Of a DNA stretch of 64,000 nt, positions 15,651 through 25,331 are shown piece by piece. The notes below the pieces were generated by a model. The model made no database searches. It worked only from the letters and a program-made list of their open reading frames with translations, and was not told where the DNA came from. The DNA is taken from positions 39,675-103,674 of the forward strand of contig NZ_JAGFBV010000017.1 in assembly GCF_017948595.1 (NCBI RefSeq). Reading direction: 5' to 3'. Position 1 is the stretch's first letter. Each line of letters begins with the position of its first letter. The position numbers and the translations under genes are program-made. The stretch is from Flavobacterium geliluteum. Lineage in GTDB: Bacteria > Bacteroidota > Bacteroidia > Flavobacteriales > Flavobacteriaceae.

Positions 15651-18016
15651 TGAATTCAATCATTCAAAAAAGTATAGCAGAATCGGCAAAAGTTATCGGA
15701 AAAACGTGGCCATTGTATTCATTTGTAACTTCAAATCCTCTAGCAGGTTACGAACAAATGCCTTTTGAAGAGGCTGTAAAATATGCTAGTCAATTGCTTA
15801 ATGCAAACGTTTATCCAAATGTTTCACTGTTTAGACAAGCATTAAGAAGAGGCGAAATTAATAAAAAAATACTTTGTGATCTACTTGTAGAAAGTCAGTT
15901 TTTAGCATCTCCAGAAGATTACTTAAAGCAAATGGAGTTTCATAAAGCAACATCAGAATTAAATGACCATCATGATTTAGATCGTATTATGGCAAAATGG
16001 CTCGCAGCCTTTATGGACGAAGGTCTGGCTGAATGGGAAATGCCCAATAAAAGCGAAGGTTTTTACAGTGCATGGCGAAAACTAGTAATATATGATTCAG
16101 ATATTCCTAAAACCGCTATTACAGAAATACCCAAAACGAGTCTCGAAGTGCTAACAAATGTTTTAGATGACTACACAGAAGAAGATTTTACTACAATATG
16201 TACCTATCATTTGGCGGCATTGCCCGGCTGGACTGGTTATATCAATCACAGGAGTACATCGAAATCTTTATGGCAAGAGGCTTACCCGATAAACTTGCAG
16301 GATTATTTAGGAGTGCGACTTTGGGTTTCTGAAAAGTTAAAGGTTACAATTGATCCCGAAAAAATGATGTTTTTGTCAATTTCTCCTGTCCAAAAACTAC
16401 AGCACATTTGGCTAAAAGCATGGGAGAAAAGCTGGCAAACCGAACTTGTAAAACGAGTAGAAAATCAAAATGTGAGGATATCAAAAGTTCGAGTTAAAAA
16501 AGAAATCTCCGATGCCCAAATGGTTTTTTGCATTGATACAAGGTCAGAATTAATTCGAAGAAATATAGAGAATAAAGGTAATTATGAAACATTTGGATAT
16601 GCAGGTTTTTTTGGTATAGCAATGGATTATGAAAATCTAAATGATGGCATCACTCGTAAATCATGTCCTCCTATTCTAAATTCTGCTTACCTAGTTTCAG
16701 AAGTAGCAAAACCAGATACTACCTTACAAGTAAAGGCATATCAGCAAAAAAATGATACTCTAAATTTTATAGAATATTTTCTAAAAAGAATGAAAAACAT
16801 GCTTCCATCTGCCTTTGGGTATGTCGAAGGATCGGGTTTTTTTTACGGAATATTTTTAGGGATAAGAACGCTTTTACCAGGATCTTTTTACCGATTAAAA
16901 AAGAAGAAAGCGAGAGGTCATGAAGCTATTTACGAACCGCAAATTACAAAGAGTTGTAGTCACGAAAATTCCGATTCAGGTATTCCTTTGCAAGAGAAAG
17001 TCGCTATTGTAAAGTCAGCTTTTGATCTGATGGGTTGGCAAGAGTTTGCCCCCATTATTATTTTCTTTGGTCACGGAAGCCATTCTGCCAACAATGCTTT
17101 TGGTTCGAGTTTAGATTGTGGCGCTTGCGCTGCGAGTCCTGGCAGACATAACGCCAGAATGTTCGCCAAAATAGCAAATTTACCAGAGGTTAGACAGAGT
17201 CTGGAAGAAAATTATAATATAGTAATTCCGAGTACAACTATTTTTATTGGAGGAGAGCACAACACTACTACAGACGAGATGGTATTGTTTGATGCCGAGG
17301 TTCCGTTATCACATAAAAAAAGGATGGAAGAATTAAAATTAGATTTAATCAAAGCCCAACGAACCGCTACACAGGAACGTCTTGGTTTTGCAACACATAG
17401 TGTGGCTCATGCTCAGAAAAGAGCCAGCGATTGGGCAGAGACAAGACCCGAATGGGGCTTGGCTAAAAATGCAGGATTTATTGTAGGTCCAAGAGATTTA
17501 ACACAAAATAATAATTTAGACGGTCGTTGTTTTTTACATTCTTACAATTGGGAAACAGATACAGGAGGAAAAGCCCTCGAAGCCATCATGCAAGGCCCTA
17601 TGGTGGTTACGCAATGGATCAACAATCACTACTATTTTTCTACAGTAGACAATGCTGTTTTTGGTGGAGGATCCAAAATAACCCATAATATTACAGGAAA
17701 ATTTGGAGTAGTACAGGGTAATGGAGGTGATATAAAAATGGGGCTCCCACTGCAATCTCTAATGCAGTCTGATAACGAAATGTATCATCAGCCCTTGCGA
17801 TTATCTGTACTGATACAAGCACCTGTTTCGAGAGTACATGATATTCTTTGGAGGAACGAACACATTCAAAACCTACTTGATAACGAATGGGTTTATTTAA
17901 TGGTTATGGATCCATTAAATAAAAATAAGATACAGTATTATCAAAAAAGATTAAACTGGATTTCTGTTGACAAAAAAAGTAAAGTCAACAGAAATAAGAA
18001 AGCTATAACGGTTTAA
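15650..18016 (+). CDS. dabA: DAB carbon transporter catalytic subunit DabA (DUF2309)
   Basis: Large soluble subunit (788 aa) of the DAB pump, a vectorial carbonic-anhydrase-like enzyme that converts CO2 to bicarbonate when driven by the DabB ion flux. The four residues that form the beta-carbonic-anhydrase-like zinc site are visible: Cys294 and Asp296 in FCIDTRSE, His475 in FFGHGSHSANN and Cys490 in LDCGACAASPGRHN. The spacings (2 and 15) equal those of the characterised Halothiobacillus protein. The surrounding family segment (TETRPEWGL-like ETRPEWGLAKNAGFI) is also present. It is the last gene of the operon and is followed by a strong terminator. In a heterotroph it would supply bicarbonate for anaplerotic and biosynthetic carboxylations. 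Confidence 0.95.
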   Translation: MNSIIQKSIAESAKVIGKTWPLYSFVTSNPLAGYEQMPFEEAVKYASQLLNANVYPNVSLFRQALRRGEINKKILCDLLVESQFLASPEDYLKQMEFHKATSELNDHHDLDRIMAKWLAAFMDEGLAEWEMPNKSEGFYSAWRKLVIYDSDIPKTAITEIPKTSLEVLTNVLDDYTEEDFTTICTYHLAALPGWTGYINHRSTSKSLWQEAYPINLQDYLGVRLWVSEKLKVTIDPEKMMFLSISPVQKLQHIWLKAWEKSWQTELVKRVENQNVRISKVRVKKEISDAQMVFCIDTRSELIRRNIENKGNYETFGYAGFFGIAMDYENLNDGITRKSCPPILNSAYLVSEVAKPDTTLQVKAYQQKNDTLNFIEYFLKRMKNMLPSAFGYVEGSGFFYGIFLGIRTLLPGSFYRLKKKKARGHEAIYEPQITKSCSHENSDSGIPLQEKVAIVKSAFDLMGWQEFAPIIIFFGHGSHSANNAFGSSLDCGACAASPGRHNARMFAKIANLPEVRQSLEENYNIVIPSTTIFIGGEHNTTTDEMVLFDAEVPLSHKKRMEELKLDLIKAQRTATQERLGFATHSVAHAQKRASDWAETRPEWGLAKNAGFIVGPRDLTQNNNLDGRCFLHSYNWETDTGGKALEAIMQGPMVVTQWINNHYYFSTVDNAVFGGGSKITHNITGKFGVVQGNGGDIKMGLPLQSLMQSDNEMYHQPLRLSVLIQAPVSRVHDILWRNEHIQNLLDNEWVYLMVMDPLNKNKIQYYQKRLNWISVDKKSKVNRNKKAITV

Positions 18017-18030
18017 ATTCTTGTAAATTA

Positions 18031-18075
18031 AAAAAGAAAGCTGTTTCATAAAACTTGAAACAGCTTTCTTTTTTT
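18031..18075 (+). terminator. Terminator after dabA
   Basis: A 12-bp perfect stem (GAAAGCTGTTTC with its complement), flanked by A-run and T-run, lies 15 bases after the dabA stop. Confidence 0.92.
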
Positions 18076-18248
18076 AGAATAAAAACAAAATCATTATATC
18101 TTAATTTTAAGGACGGTTTGGGTCAAATTTTATTTCGCTTTTTATGAGTTTTTGTTAATAACTTCCCTTTTCATTGGCTTAAAAATAAACTAAATTTGAA
18201 GTTCAATTTTTGTAATTTTATAAAATTGCAATTACCTCATTTATAACT

Positions 18249-21200
18249 ATGTACTTAATATTCGATACTGAAACTACTGGATTACCAAAACGTTGGGATG
18301 CACCAATAACTGATTCTGATAACTGGCCTCGCTGTATCCAGATCGCATGGCAGTTGCATGACGAAATGGGAGAATTGATAGAACATCAGGATTATTTGGT
18401 AAAACCAGACGGATTTAATATTCCGTATGATGCAGAACGCATTCACGGAATTTCTACTGAATTGGCAGAAGCTGAAGGAATTTCGTTGGCCGAAGTTTTA
18501 GAGAAATTCAATATTGCTTTAAGTAAAACCAAATTTATTGTAGGTCAGAATTTAGGTTTTGATGTGAATATTATGGGAGCCGAATTTCATCGTGCCGGAG
18601 TAGCTTCTCCCATGAGCACCATGCCGGTTTTGGATACCTGTACGGAGGTTACGGCTTCATTATTGCAGCTTCCTGGAGGTCGTGGAGGAAAATTCAAACT
18701 GCCTACTTTAACGGAGTTACATAGTTATCTTTTTAATAAACCTTTCGCAGAAGCGCACAACGCAACGGCAGATGTTGAGGCAACTACGCGTTGTTTTTTG
18801 GAGTTAATTAGAAGAGAGGTTTTTACAAAAGAAGAACTGGATGTTCCGAAGGATTATTTTAAAGAATTTCAAGAAAGAAATCCACAGGAATTTCCATTAA
18901 TTGGTTTAAAACACATCAATTTAAAAGCGGCTTCGGATAAAATCAGGGAGCAACTGAGAGCCTTAGAATCTGTTGACAAACAAACTACGGTTTCAGATTC
19001 TGACAGAGCAGATTTTAAAGCAGCGAAGTATGCGCATTTACACAATCATACTCAGTTTTCGGTTTTACAATCTACTATCGGAATTGGTAATATCGTTGCG
19101 GCTACAGCCAAAAATGGTATGCCGGCGGTTGCCATGACCGATACCGGAAACATGATGGGGGCTTTTCACTTTGTGAGTGCCGTTATGAATCATAATAAAG
19201 CGGCTTCTGCCAAAAATAAAGCGTTGGTTGAAGCGGGTGAAGAGCCAACAGAAACTGAGATGAAGCCAATTGTGGGCTGCGAATTTAATGTTTGTGACAA
19301 CCATTTAGACAAAAGCAAAAAAGACAATGGTAATCAGGTTGTGTTGTTGGCCAAAAACAAAAGAGGTTACCATAATCTGGCAAAAATGTCGTCAATCGCT
19401 TTTACAGACGGGTTTTATTATGTTCCGAGGATTGATCGAAATGTTATTCAAAAATATAAGGAAGATATTATGGTGTTGTCGGGAAATTTATACGGAGAAA
19501 TTCCGAGTAAAATCCTGAACATCGGAGAAAACCAGGCCGAAGAAGCGCTAATTTGGTGGAAAGAACAGTTTGGAGATGATTTTTATCTGGAAGTGATGCG
19601 TCACAATCAGGAAGATGAAAATCGTGTAAACAAAACCTTGATTGAGTTTTCGCAAAAACACAATGTCAAATTAATTGCGACAAACAATACCTATTATTTA
19701 AATAAAGAAGACGCCAATGCCCACGATATTTTGTTGTGTGTAAAAGACGGAGAAAAACAGGCAACGCCTATTGGTCGTGGTCGCGGTTATCGTTACGGAT
19801 TGCCCAATCAGGAATATTATTATAAGTCATCGGAAGAGATGAAAGAACTCTTTGCCGATATACCCGAAGCCATTATCAATATTCAGGAAATAGTAGATAA
19901 GGTCGAAATTTACTCGCTTTATCGAGATGTATTGCTTCCAAAATTTGATATTCCAGAGGAGTTTATAGTTCCAGAAGATGAAGCCGATGGCGGTGTTCGC
20001 GGGGAGAATAAATATTTGCGACACCTGACAATGGTGGGGGCTAAAAAAAGATATGGAGAGATTACCGAAGCGATTCAGGAACGTTTGGATTTTGAGTTAT
20101 TAACGATTTCGAATTCAGGATACCCGGGTTACTTTTTGATCGTTCAGGATTTTATCGCCGAAGCCCGAAATATGGATGTTTCGGTAGGTCCAGGCCGTGG
20201 TTCTGCGGCGGGTTCTGCTGTTGCTTATTGTTTAGGAATTACCAATATTGACCCCATTAAGTACGACTTGCTTTTTGAGCGTTTCCTGAATCCGGATCGT
20301 GTGTCGATGCCCGATATTGATATTGATTTTGATGATGAAGGCCGTGGTCGTGTTATGGATTATGTAATCAATAAATACGGTAAAAATCAAGTGGCGCAAA
20401 TTATCACTTATGGTAAAATGGCAACCAAATCGGCGATTCGTGATACGGCTCGTGTACTGGATTTGCCTTTGTTTGAAGCCGATAGAATTGCAAAACTGAT
20501 TCCGGGAATGATGCCTTCCAAATGGAATTTGGCTCGTTTTATTTCTGAAAGTGAAGATGAGGTAAAAAAAGCACTTCGATCGGATGAATTTGATAATGTA
20601 AAAGAGCTGATCGCAATTGCCAACGAAGGTGATTTGGCCGGGGAGACTATTCAACAGGCAAAAATCCTCGAAGGATCAATGCGAAATACCGGAATTCATG
20701 CCTGTGGGGTAATTATTACGCCATCAGATATTACGAATTTCGTTCCGGTTACTACCGCAAAAGATTCGGATCTGTATGTAACACAGTTTGATAACTCGGT
20801 TGCGGAAAGTGCTGGATTGCTAAAAATGGATTTCTTGGGTTTGAAGACCCTTACCTTGATAAAAGATACGGTAAAATTAGTAAAATACAGAACCGGAATC
20901 GATCTGAATCCAGATGAATTTCCAATTGACGATCCGGAAACCTACGAACTTTTTCAGCGAGGAGAAACAGTAGGTATTTTTCAGTATGAGTCGCCAGGAA
21001 TGCAAAAATACATGAAGGATTTGAAACCCACTGTTTTTGGAGATTTAATTGCCATGAATGCTTTGTATCGTCCGGGACCGTTAGAATATATTCCGTCTTT
21101 CGTTCGAAGAAAAAATGGCGAAGAGGAAATCAAATACGATTTGGATGCCTGCGAAGAATACTTGGGAGAAACCTATGGAATTACCGTTTACCAAGAGCAG

Positions 21201-22787
21201 GTAATGCTTTTGTCGCAATCATTGGCTGATTTTACAAAAGGTGAGGCCGACGTTTTGCGTAAGGCGATGGGTAAAAAGCAAAAGGATGTTCTAGATAAAA
21301 TGAAACCTAAGTTTGTAGAACAAGCGGCAGCAAAAGGTCATGATGCTAAGATTTTAGAAAAAATCTGGAAAGACTGGGAGGCTTTTGCAAGTTATGCTTT
21401 TAATAAATCGCACTCTACTTGTTATGCCTGGATTGCCTATCAAACAGCGTATTTAAAAGCGCATTTTCCTGCAGAATATATGGCTGCGGTTCTTTCAAAT
21501 AATATGAATGATATCAAACAGGTGTCCTTTTTTATGGAAGAATGTAAGCGCATGGGCTTACAGGTTTTAGGTCCTGATGTCAATGAGTCGTATTATAAAT
21601 TTACGGTAAATGATAATTATGCCGTTCGTTTTGGGATGGGAGCGATCAAAGGAGTAGGTTCTGGAGCCGTAGCCACTATTGTCGAGAACAGAAAAGACGG
21701 TAGATACAAATCGATTTTTGATTTGGCCAAGCGAATTGATTTGCGTGCTGCCAATAAAAAAGCAATTGAAAATCTGGCGCTTGCGGGAGGATTTGACTCC
21801 TTTGAAGGTACTACAAGAGCACAATATTTTCATGATGAGGGCGATGGAGTTACTTTTTATGAAAAGGCAATACGGTACGGTTCTAAATTTCAAGAGAATG
21901 AAAATTCATCGCAAGTAAGTTTATTTGGTGAAACGAGTGAGGTACAAATCGCAGAACCTATCGTGCCTCCGTGCGAAGATTGGAGCACAATGGAAAAGCT
22001 CGCCAAAGAAAAAGAAGTGGTCGGAATTTATATTTCAGGACATCCGCTGGATGATTTTAGATTCGAAATGAAGTATTTCTGCAATGCTCGATTAGAAGCT
22101 TTAAAAAGCATGGAACAGCACGTGGGCAAAAACTTAACTTTTGCAGGAATCATAAACAATGTACAGCATCGTGTTTCTAAAAACGGAAAAGGTTGGGCAA
22201 TGTTTAATCTCGAAGGTTATGATGAAAGCTACGAGTTTAGGATTTTTAATGAAGAATACCTGAAGTTTCGTCATTTTTTTATTCAGAATAATTTTGCCCA
22301 TATAAAAGTATTGATAAAAGACGGCTGGGTGAATCATGATACAGGTAAAAAATCAGAGCCGAGGCTGCAATTTGTTGAGGTAAAACAGCTGCAGGATGTC
22401 TTGGAAACTTTTGCGAAAAAATTGGTTGTTTTGCTGAATATTCAAGACCTGAAAACCGAATTTATTCATAAACTAAGTGATTTGTTTAGCCAAAACAAAG
22501 GAGATAATTCGGTGACATTTGAAATTATGGAGCTCGAAAAAATTAAGCGATTGGTTGCCGTAGAGACCACAAATGATTTTACGGAAACAGAGGATGCCAT
22601 TTTTGCAGAAGAAAGTGAGAACGACGAAGCAATTGTAGAAGACGCCAAAATTCAGGAAGTAAATGAGGTAGAGGAGATTAATGTTGTCACTAAACTTTCT
22701 ATGCCTAGTCGTAGAGTAAAAGTTAAAATCTCTCAAGAATTATTAGCCGAATTAGAAAAAATGCAAATCAACTTTAAATTGAACTAA
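18249..22787 (+). CDS. dnaE: DNA polymerase III alpha subunit with fused N-terminal 3'-5' exonuclease
   Basis: Replicative DNA polymerase, 1512 aa. Residues 1-190 are a DnaQ-like DEDDh exonuclease (FDTETTG at the start, GQNLGFDV near 100, HNATADVEAT near 175). A linker leads to the PHP domain (HLHNHTQFSVLQS near 261). The DnaE catalytic core carries the metal-binding Asp residues in PDIDIDF (688-694) and GPGRGSAAGSAV. A fingers/helix-hairpin-helix region follows, then an OB fold near residue 1300 (LTFAGIINNVQHRV). The fused proofreading domain, separate in E. coli, is a common arrangement in Flavobacteriia. It is monocistronic. The start ATG directly precedes the first exonuclease strand. Confidence 0.96.
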   Translation: MYLIFDTETTGLPKRWDAPITDSDNWPRCIQIAWQLHDEMGELIEHQDYLVKPDGFNIPYDAERIHGISTELAEAEGISLAEVLEKFNIALSKTKFIVGQNLGFDVNIMGAEFHRAGVASPMSTMPVLDTCTEVTASLLQLPGGRGGKFKLPTLTELHSYLFNKPFAEAHNATADVEATTRCFLELIRREVFTKEELDVPKDYFKEFQERNPQEFPLIGLKHINLKAASDKIREQLRALESVDKQTTVSDSDRADFKAAKYAHLHNHTQFSVLQSTIGIGNIVAATAKNGMPAVAMTDTGNMMGAFHFVSAVMNHNKAASAKNKALVEAGEEPTETEMKPIVGCEFNVCDNHLDKSKKDNGNQVVLLAKNKRGYHNLAKMSSIAFTDGFYYVPRIDRNVIQKYKEDIMVLSGNLYGEIPSKILNIGENQAEEALIWWKEQFGDDFYLEVMRHNQEDENRVNKTLIEFSQKHNVKLIATNNTYYLNKEDANAHDILLCVKDGEKQATPIGRGRGYRYGLPNQEYYYKSSEEMKELFADIPEAIINIQEIVDKVEIYSLYRDVLLPKFDIPEEFIVPEDEADGGVRGENKYLRHLTMVGAKKRYGEITEAIQERLDFELLTISNSGYPGYFLIVQDFIAEARNMDVSVGPGRGSAAGSAVAYCLGITNIDPIKYDLLFERFLNPDRVSMPDIDIDFDDEGRGRVMDYVINKYGKNQVAQIITYGKMATKSAIRDTARVLDLPLFEADRIAKLIPGMMPSKWNLARFISESEDEVKKALRSDEFDNVKELIAIANEGDLAGETIQQAKILEGSMRNTGIHACGVIITPSDITNFVPVTTAKDSDLYVTQFDNSVAESAGLLKMDFLGLKTLTLIKDTVKLVKYRTGIDLNPDEFPIDDPETYELFQRGETVGIFQYESPGMQKYMKDLKPTVFGDLIAMNALYRPGPLEYIPSFVRRKNGEEEIKYDLDACEEYLGETYGITVYQEQVMLLSQSLADFTKGEADVLRKAMGKKQKDVLDKMKPKFVEQAAAKGHDAKILEKIWKDWEAFASYAFNKSHSTCYAWIAYQTAYLKAHFPAEYMAAVLSNNMNDIKQVSFFMEECKRMGLQVLGPDVNESYYKFTVNDNYAVRFGMGAIKGVGSGAVATIVENRKDGRYKSIFDLAKRIDLRAANKKAIENLALAGGFDSFEGTTRAQYFHDEGDGVTFYEKAIRYGSKFQENENSSQVSLFGETSEVQIAEPIVPPCEDWSTMEKLAKEKEVVGIYISGHPLDDFRFEMKYFCNARLEALKSMEQHVGKNLTFAGIINNVQHRVSKNGKGWAMFNLEGYDESYEFRIFNEEYLKFRHFFIQNNFAHIKVLIKDGWVNHDTGKKSEPRLQFVEVKQLQDVLETFAKKLVVLLNIQDLKTEFIHKLSDLFSQNKGDNSVTFEIMELEKIKRLVAVETTNDFTETEDAIFAEESENDEAIVEDAKIQEVNEVEEINVVTKLSMPSRRVKVKISQELLAELEKMQINFKLN

Positions 22788-22933
22788 ATTTTAACAGTTA
22801 AAATTTATTAGATAATTAGTTTTAAGTGTTAAAAATATGCGTGCATAGTATTTTTTTAGTAATATTGCCTCCAATTACAACGATTGCGCACCAAATCTAA
22901 CAATGTAAGCACAAATAGAATGTTAAAATATTT

Positions 22934-22941
22934 TATTTTTG
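22934..22941 (+). promoter_or_regulatory. Candidate -7 element for the outer-membrane barrel gene
   Basis: TATTTTTG matches TAnnTTTG, 23 bases before the start codon. No TTG lies at a proper -33 spacing. Confidence 0.35.
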
Positions 22942-22964
22942 TATAAAATAATTAAAACAAAATT

Positions 22965-23906
22965 ATGAAAAAGAACCTATTTTTATTAGGATTTATGCTT
23001 TGTTCTATCGCCACAATAGCGCAAACTGAAACAGCAGATAAGCCAGAAAGCTGGTATTTTAAATTAGGAGGGTCATACTTCATACAAACTGCAGCTACAG
23101 AGTTTCCAATTGTAAATGGTCAATTGCCTAATACCGATGTTTACGCGGCTGATGGAACTACTTTAATTTCAAGAGAAACAAATCATGGTTCGTTTGGGGA
23201 AGGATTTCGTACAGGTCTAACTGCGGGATACCGTTTTTCAACGCGTTTAGGAGTTGAAATGGGGATCAACTATTATTCTAGTGCTGATAAATTGATGGTA
23301 GAAACTACAAATCGTTTAGTTGCTACTTCCCCAACAAATATTTTTGTGTCTGGAAATGCTATAGGAAAAATTAGAGCTTGGGATTTATCACCTGCATTAG
23401 TGCTATTTTTGGGAGAAAGTAAAGGTTTTGAGCCATATACAAAAGTAGGAGTTATCGTTCCTATTCATGGAGATTTAACTATTAAGACTAATCGTGAGTA
23501 TTCTACTGCTGCGGGTGTAATGGCAAAAACATATTCTGAAGATGTTGTAGAACCTAATCCAACTATAGGTTTTATGGCCGCAATTGGAAGTTCTTATAAA
23601 TTAGGTAAAAAAATAGCTTTATATGCTGAAATTGAATACAGAAACTTTACTGTTCACGGAAAAACAAAAGAAACTACTGTGTTTACCGAAAACGGAGTGG
23701 ATAAATTAAATACACCATCTACTTTTAGACAAGATGCTTCTTATTCTGCTATTTATACAAATTATGTGGATAAATTAACTACAAGTTCTAATAGTAAAGT
23801 GACTAATGCAGCAGGTTTTGATAATACAAAAGCTACTGACGATATTAGTTCTTATGTTGGGATTAGCGGTGTAGGCTTGACTTTTGGATTAAGATACAGC
23901 CTATAA
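22965..23906 (+). CDS. Outer-membrane beta-barrel protein
   Basis: A 313-aa secreted protein with a clear signal peptide (MKKNLFLLGFMLCSIATIAQ, cleavage after AQ). The mature part has alternating aromatic/hydrophobic strands, long Thr/Asn-rich loops and the OmpA/OmpW-like pattern GYRFSTRLGVEMGINYY, WDLSPALVLFLG and a final strand GVGLTFGLRYSL ending in a hydrophobic residue. Eight to ten strands are likely. No function can be assigned; such barrels are abundant in Flavobacterium envelopes. It is monocistronic, with a terminator 30 bases downstream. Confidence 0.85.
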   Translation: MKKNLFLLGFMLCSIATIAQTETADKPESWYFKLGGSYFIQTAATEFPIVNGQLPNTDVYAADGTTLISRETNHGSFGEGFRTGLTAGYRFSTRLGVEMGINYYSSADKLMVETTNRLVATSPTNIFVSGNAIGKIRAWDLSPALVLFLGESKGFEPYTKVGVIVPIHGDLTIKTNREYSTAAGVMAKTYSEDVVEPNPTIGFMAAIGSSYKLGKKIALYAEIEYRNFTVHGKTKETTVFTENGVDKLNTPSTFRQDASYSAIYTNYVDKLTTSSNSKVTNAAGFDNTKATDDISSYVGISGVGLTFGLRYSL

Positions 23907-23936
23907 TTTTTATAAAGTTTTTAGTTTTTAGAAAAG

Positions 23937-23967
23937 AGGATATTCACAATGAATATCCTTTTTTTTT
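23937..23967 (+). terminator. Terminator after the barrel gene
   Basis: A 10-bp perfect stem (AGGATATTCA with TGAATATCCT) with a 3-base loop and a run of nine T. Confidence 0.9.
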
Positions 23968-23979
23968 GCATAATCTTTT

Positions 23980-24075
23980 CATTCTGTGGGACGAAGAATC
24001 TTCGTAAGAAACTCCGCAAAGTAAATTGCCAATCTTTGTCGAACTGCTAATTGAGATTCTTTGTTCCTCAGAATG
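23980..24075. repeat. Interspersed palindromic repeat, copy A
   Basis: Terminal arms CATTCTGtGGgACgAAGAATCT and its reverse complement are 22 bp with three mismatches. The core contains CGTAAG...CTCCGCAAAG. It is related to the elements at 45763-45859 and 51397-51434. It has no coding capacity and lies between convergent genes. Confidence 0.8.
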
Positions 24076-24094
24076 ACAGGATAATGTGAAAAGG

Positions 24095-25093
24095 TTATGG
24101 CTTTTTCAAATTTCTAAATTCTTTCAGAACTTCGTCAATAACCCAGGTTGTTCTGGCGGCAGAAGTTCCTTTTGAAGGATTAACGCCCTCTTTGCCTAAT
24201 AGTTCTGAAACAATAGTCTCTATAAAAGGCTGTTGAATATGTAACGGATTTTCGATGGTAATGCTTTGTTTTTCTCCATTTGCATATTGAATGTGAATAG
24301 GATCGTCTCCGAAGGTTGAAAAGGAAATTTTTCCAAGAGTTCCAACAATTTCAGTATTGTCATATCGCTCAAAAGAAGCAAAATTCCATAAACCACTTCC
24401 GTGAATGCCGTTTTCGAATAAAAAAGACATAGAGACAGTATCTTCAGCAGGATAGGCCAAGAGTTGAGAGCTTGCGTGCCCTCGAACCGATTGAATGGGG
24501 CCGAACAAAAAGTCTAAAAAATCTAAAGTGTGACACGCCAAATCTACGAAGATTCCGCCGCCCGAAATGTGTGGTAGCACTGTCCAAGGTAAATTGATGT
24601 CATCATCATAACGTTCTTCAAACGGATGGTACAAAACGCAATTTACGTGTCGAACAGTCCCGATTTTGTTTTGCTCGATTAACTCTTTTATTTTTAAAAA
24701 ACGAGGCAAACTTCTTCTATAATAAGCCACAAATAGCGGAACATTATGTGCTTTGCAAGCACTTATCATCTCGTTGCATTCTTCAAAAGTTAATGCCATC
24801 GGTTTTTCTACGTATACAGGTTTTCCTGCTTTAGCACACAAAACAGTATATTCTTTATGAGAGGATGGAGGCGTTGCGATATAAACAGCATCGACATCTG
24901 GATCGTTAATTAAATCAATAGCGTTTGAATACCATTTTGGAACATTGTGGCGTTTGGCATAATCTTCGGCAAGTGCTGCATCTCTTCGCATCACAGCAAC
25001 TAAAGCCGAATTGGGCGTTTTTTGAAAAGCTGGGCCACTTTTTACTTCGGTTACATTGCCACAACCGATAATTCCCCATCTTACGATTTTCAT
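24095..25093 (-). CDS. Gfo/Idh/MocA-family oxidoreductase
   Basis: NAD(P)-dependent oxidoreductase of 332 aa, probably acting on a sugar or inositol-like substrate. The Rossmann start WGIIGCGNVTEVKSGPAF (residues 5-22) and the hallmark EKPMALTFEECNEM (residues 96-109) are intact. The C-terminal domain has the typical GGGIFVDLACHTLDFLDFLFG with the catalytic-region Asp/His pair. It is monocistronic and leftward, convergent with the barrel gene. The substrate cannot be inferred because there are no sugar-pathway neighbours. Confidence 0.92.
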   Translation of the reverse strand: MKIVRWGIIGCGNVTEVKSGPAFQKTPNSALVAVMRRDAALAEDYAKRHNVPKWYSNAIDLINDPDVDAVYIATPPSSHKEYTVLCAKAGKPVYVEKPMALTFEECNEMISACKAHNVPLFVAYYRRSLPRFLKIKELIEQNKIGTVRHVNCVLYHPFEERYDDDINLPWTVLPHISGGGIFVDLACHTLDFLDFLFGPIQSVRGHASSQLLAYPAEDTVSMSFLFENGIHGSGLWNFASFERYDNTEIVGTLGKISFSTFGDDPIHIQYANGEKQSITIENPLHIQQPFIETIVSELLGKEGVNPSKGTSAARTTWVIDEVLKEFRNLKKP

Positions 25094-25263
25094 GTTTTTG
25101 GTTTTTAGTTAATTCAAATTTAAGAGAAAATGATTGTTTAAAAAAGGATTGCTACAGATTAACAAGATTCTCAAAGATTAAAAAAATCATTTCAATCATT
25201 TCAATCAGTGGCTAATAAAAGATTCATCCGCAACTTACTATCAATTTAATTCGTTTAAATTTA

Positions 25264-25312
25264 TGCAAAAAACCACGTATTCATAAACAATTTAATTGAT
25301 GAATACGTGGTT
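25264..25312 (-). terminator. Terminator of the S9 peptidase gene
   Basis: Perfect 14-bp arms (25271-25284 and 25299-25312). On the minus strand the stem is followed by a U-run, 19 bases after the peptidase stop. Confidence 0.88.
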
Positions 25313-25331
25313 GAAAATAGAGAACTAAATT

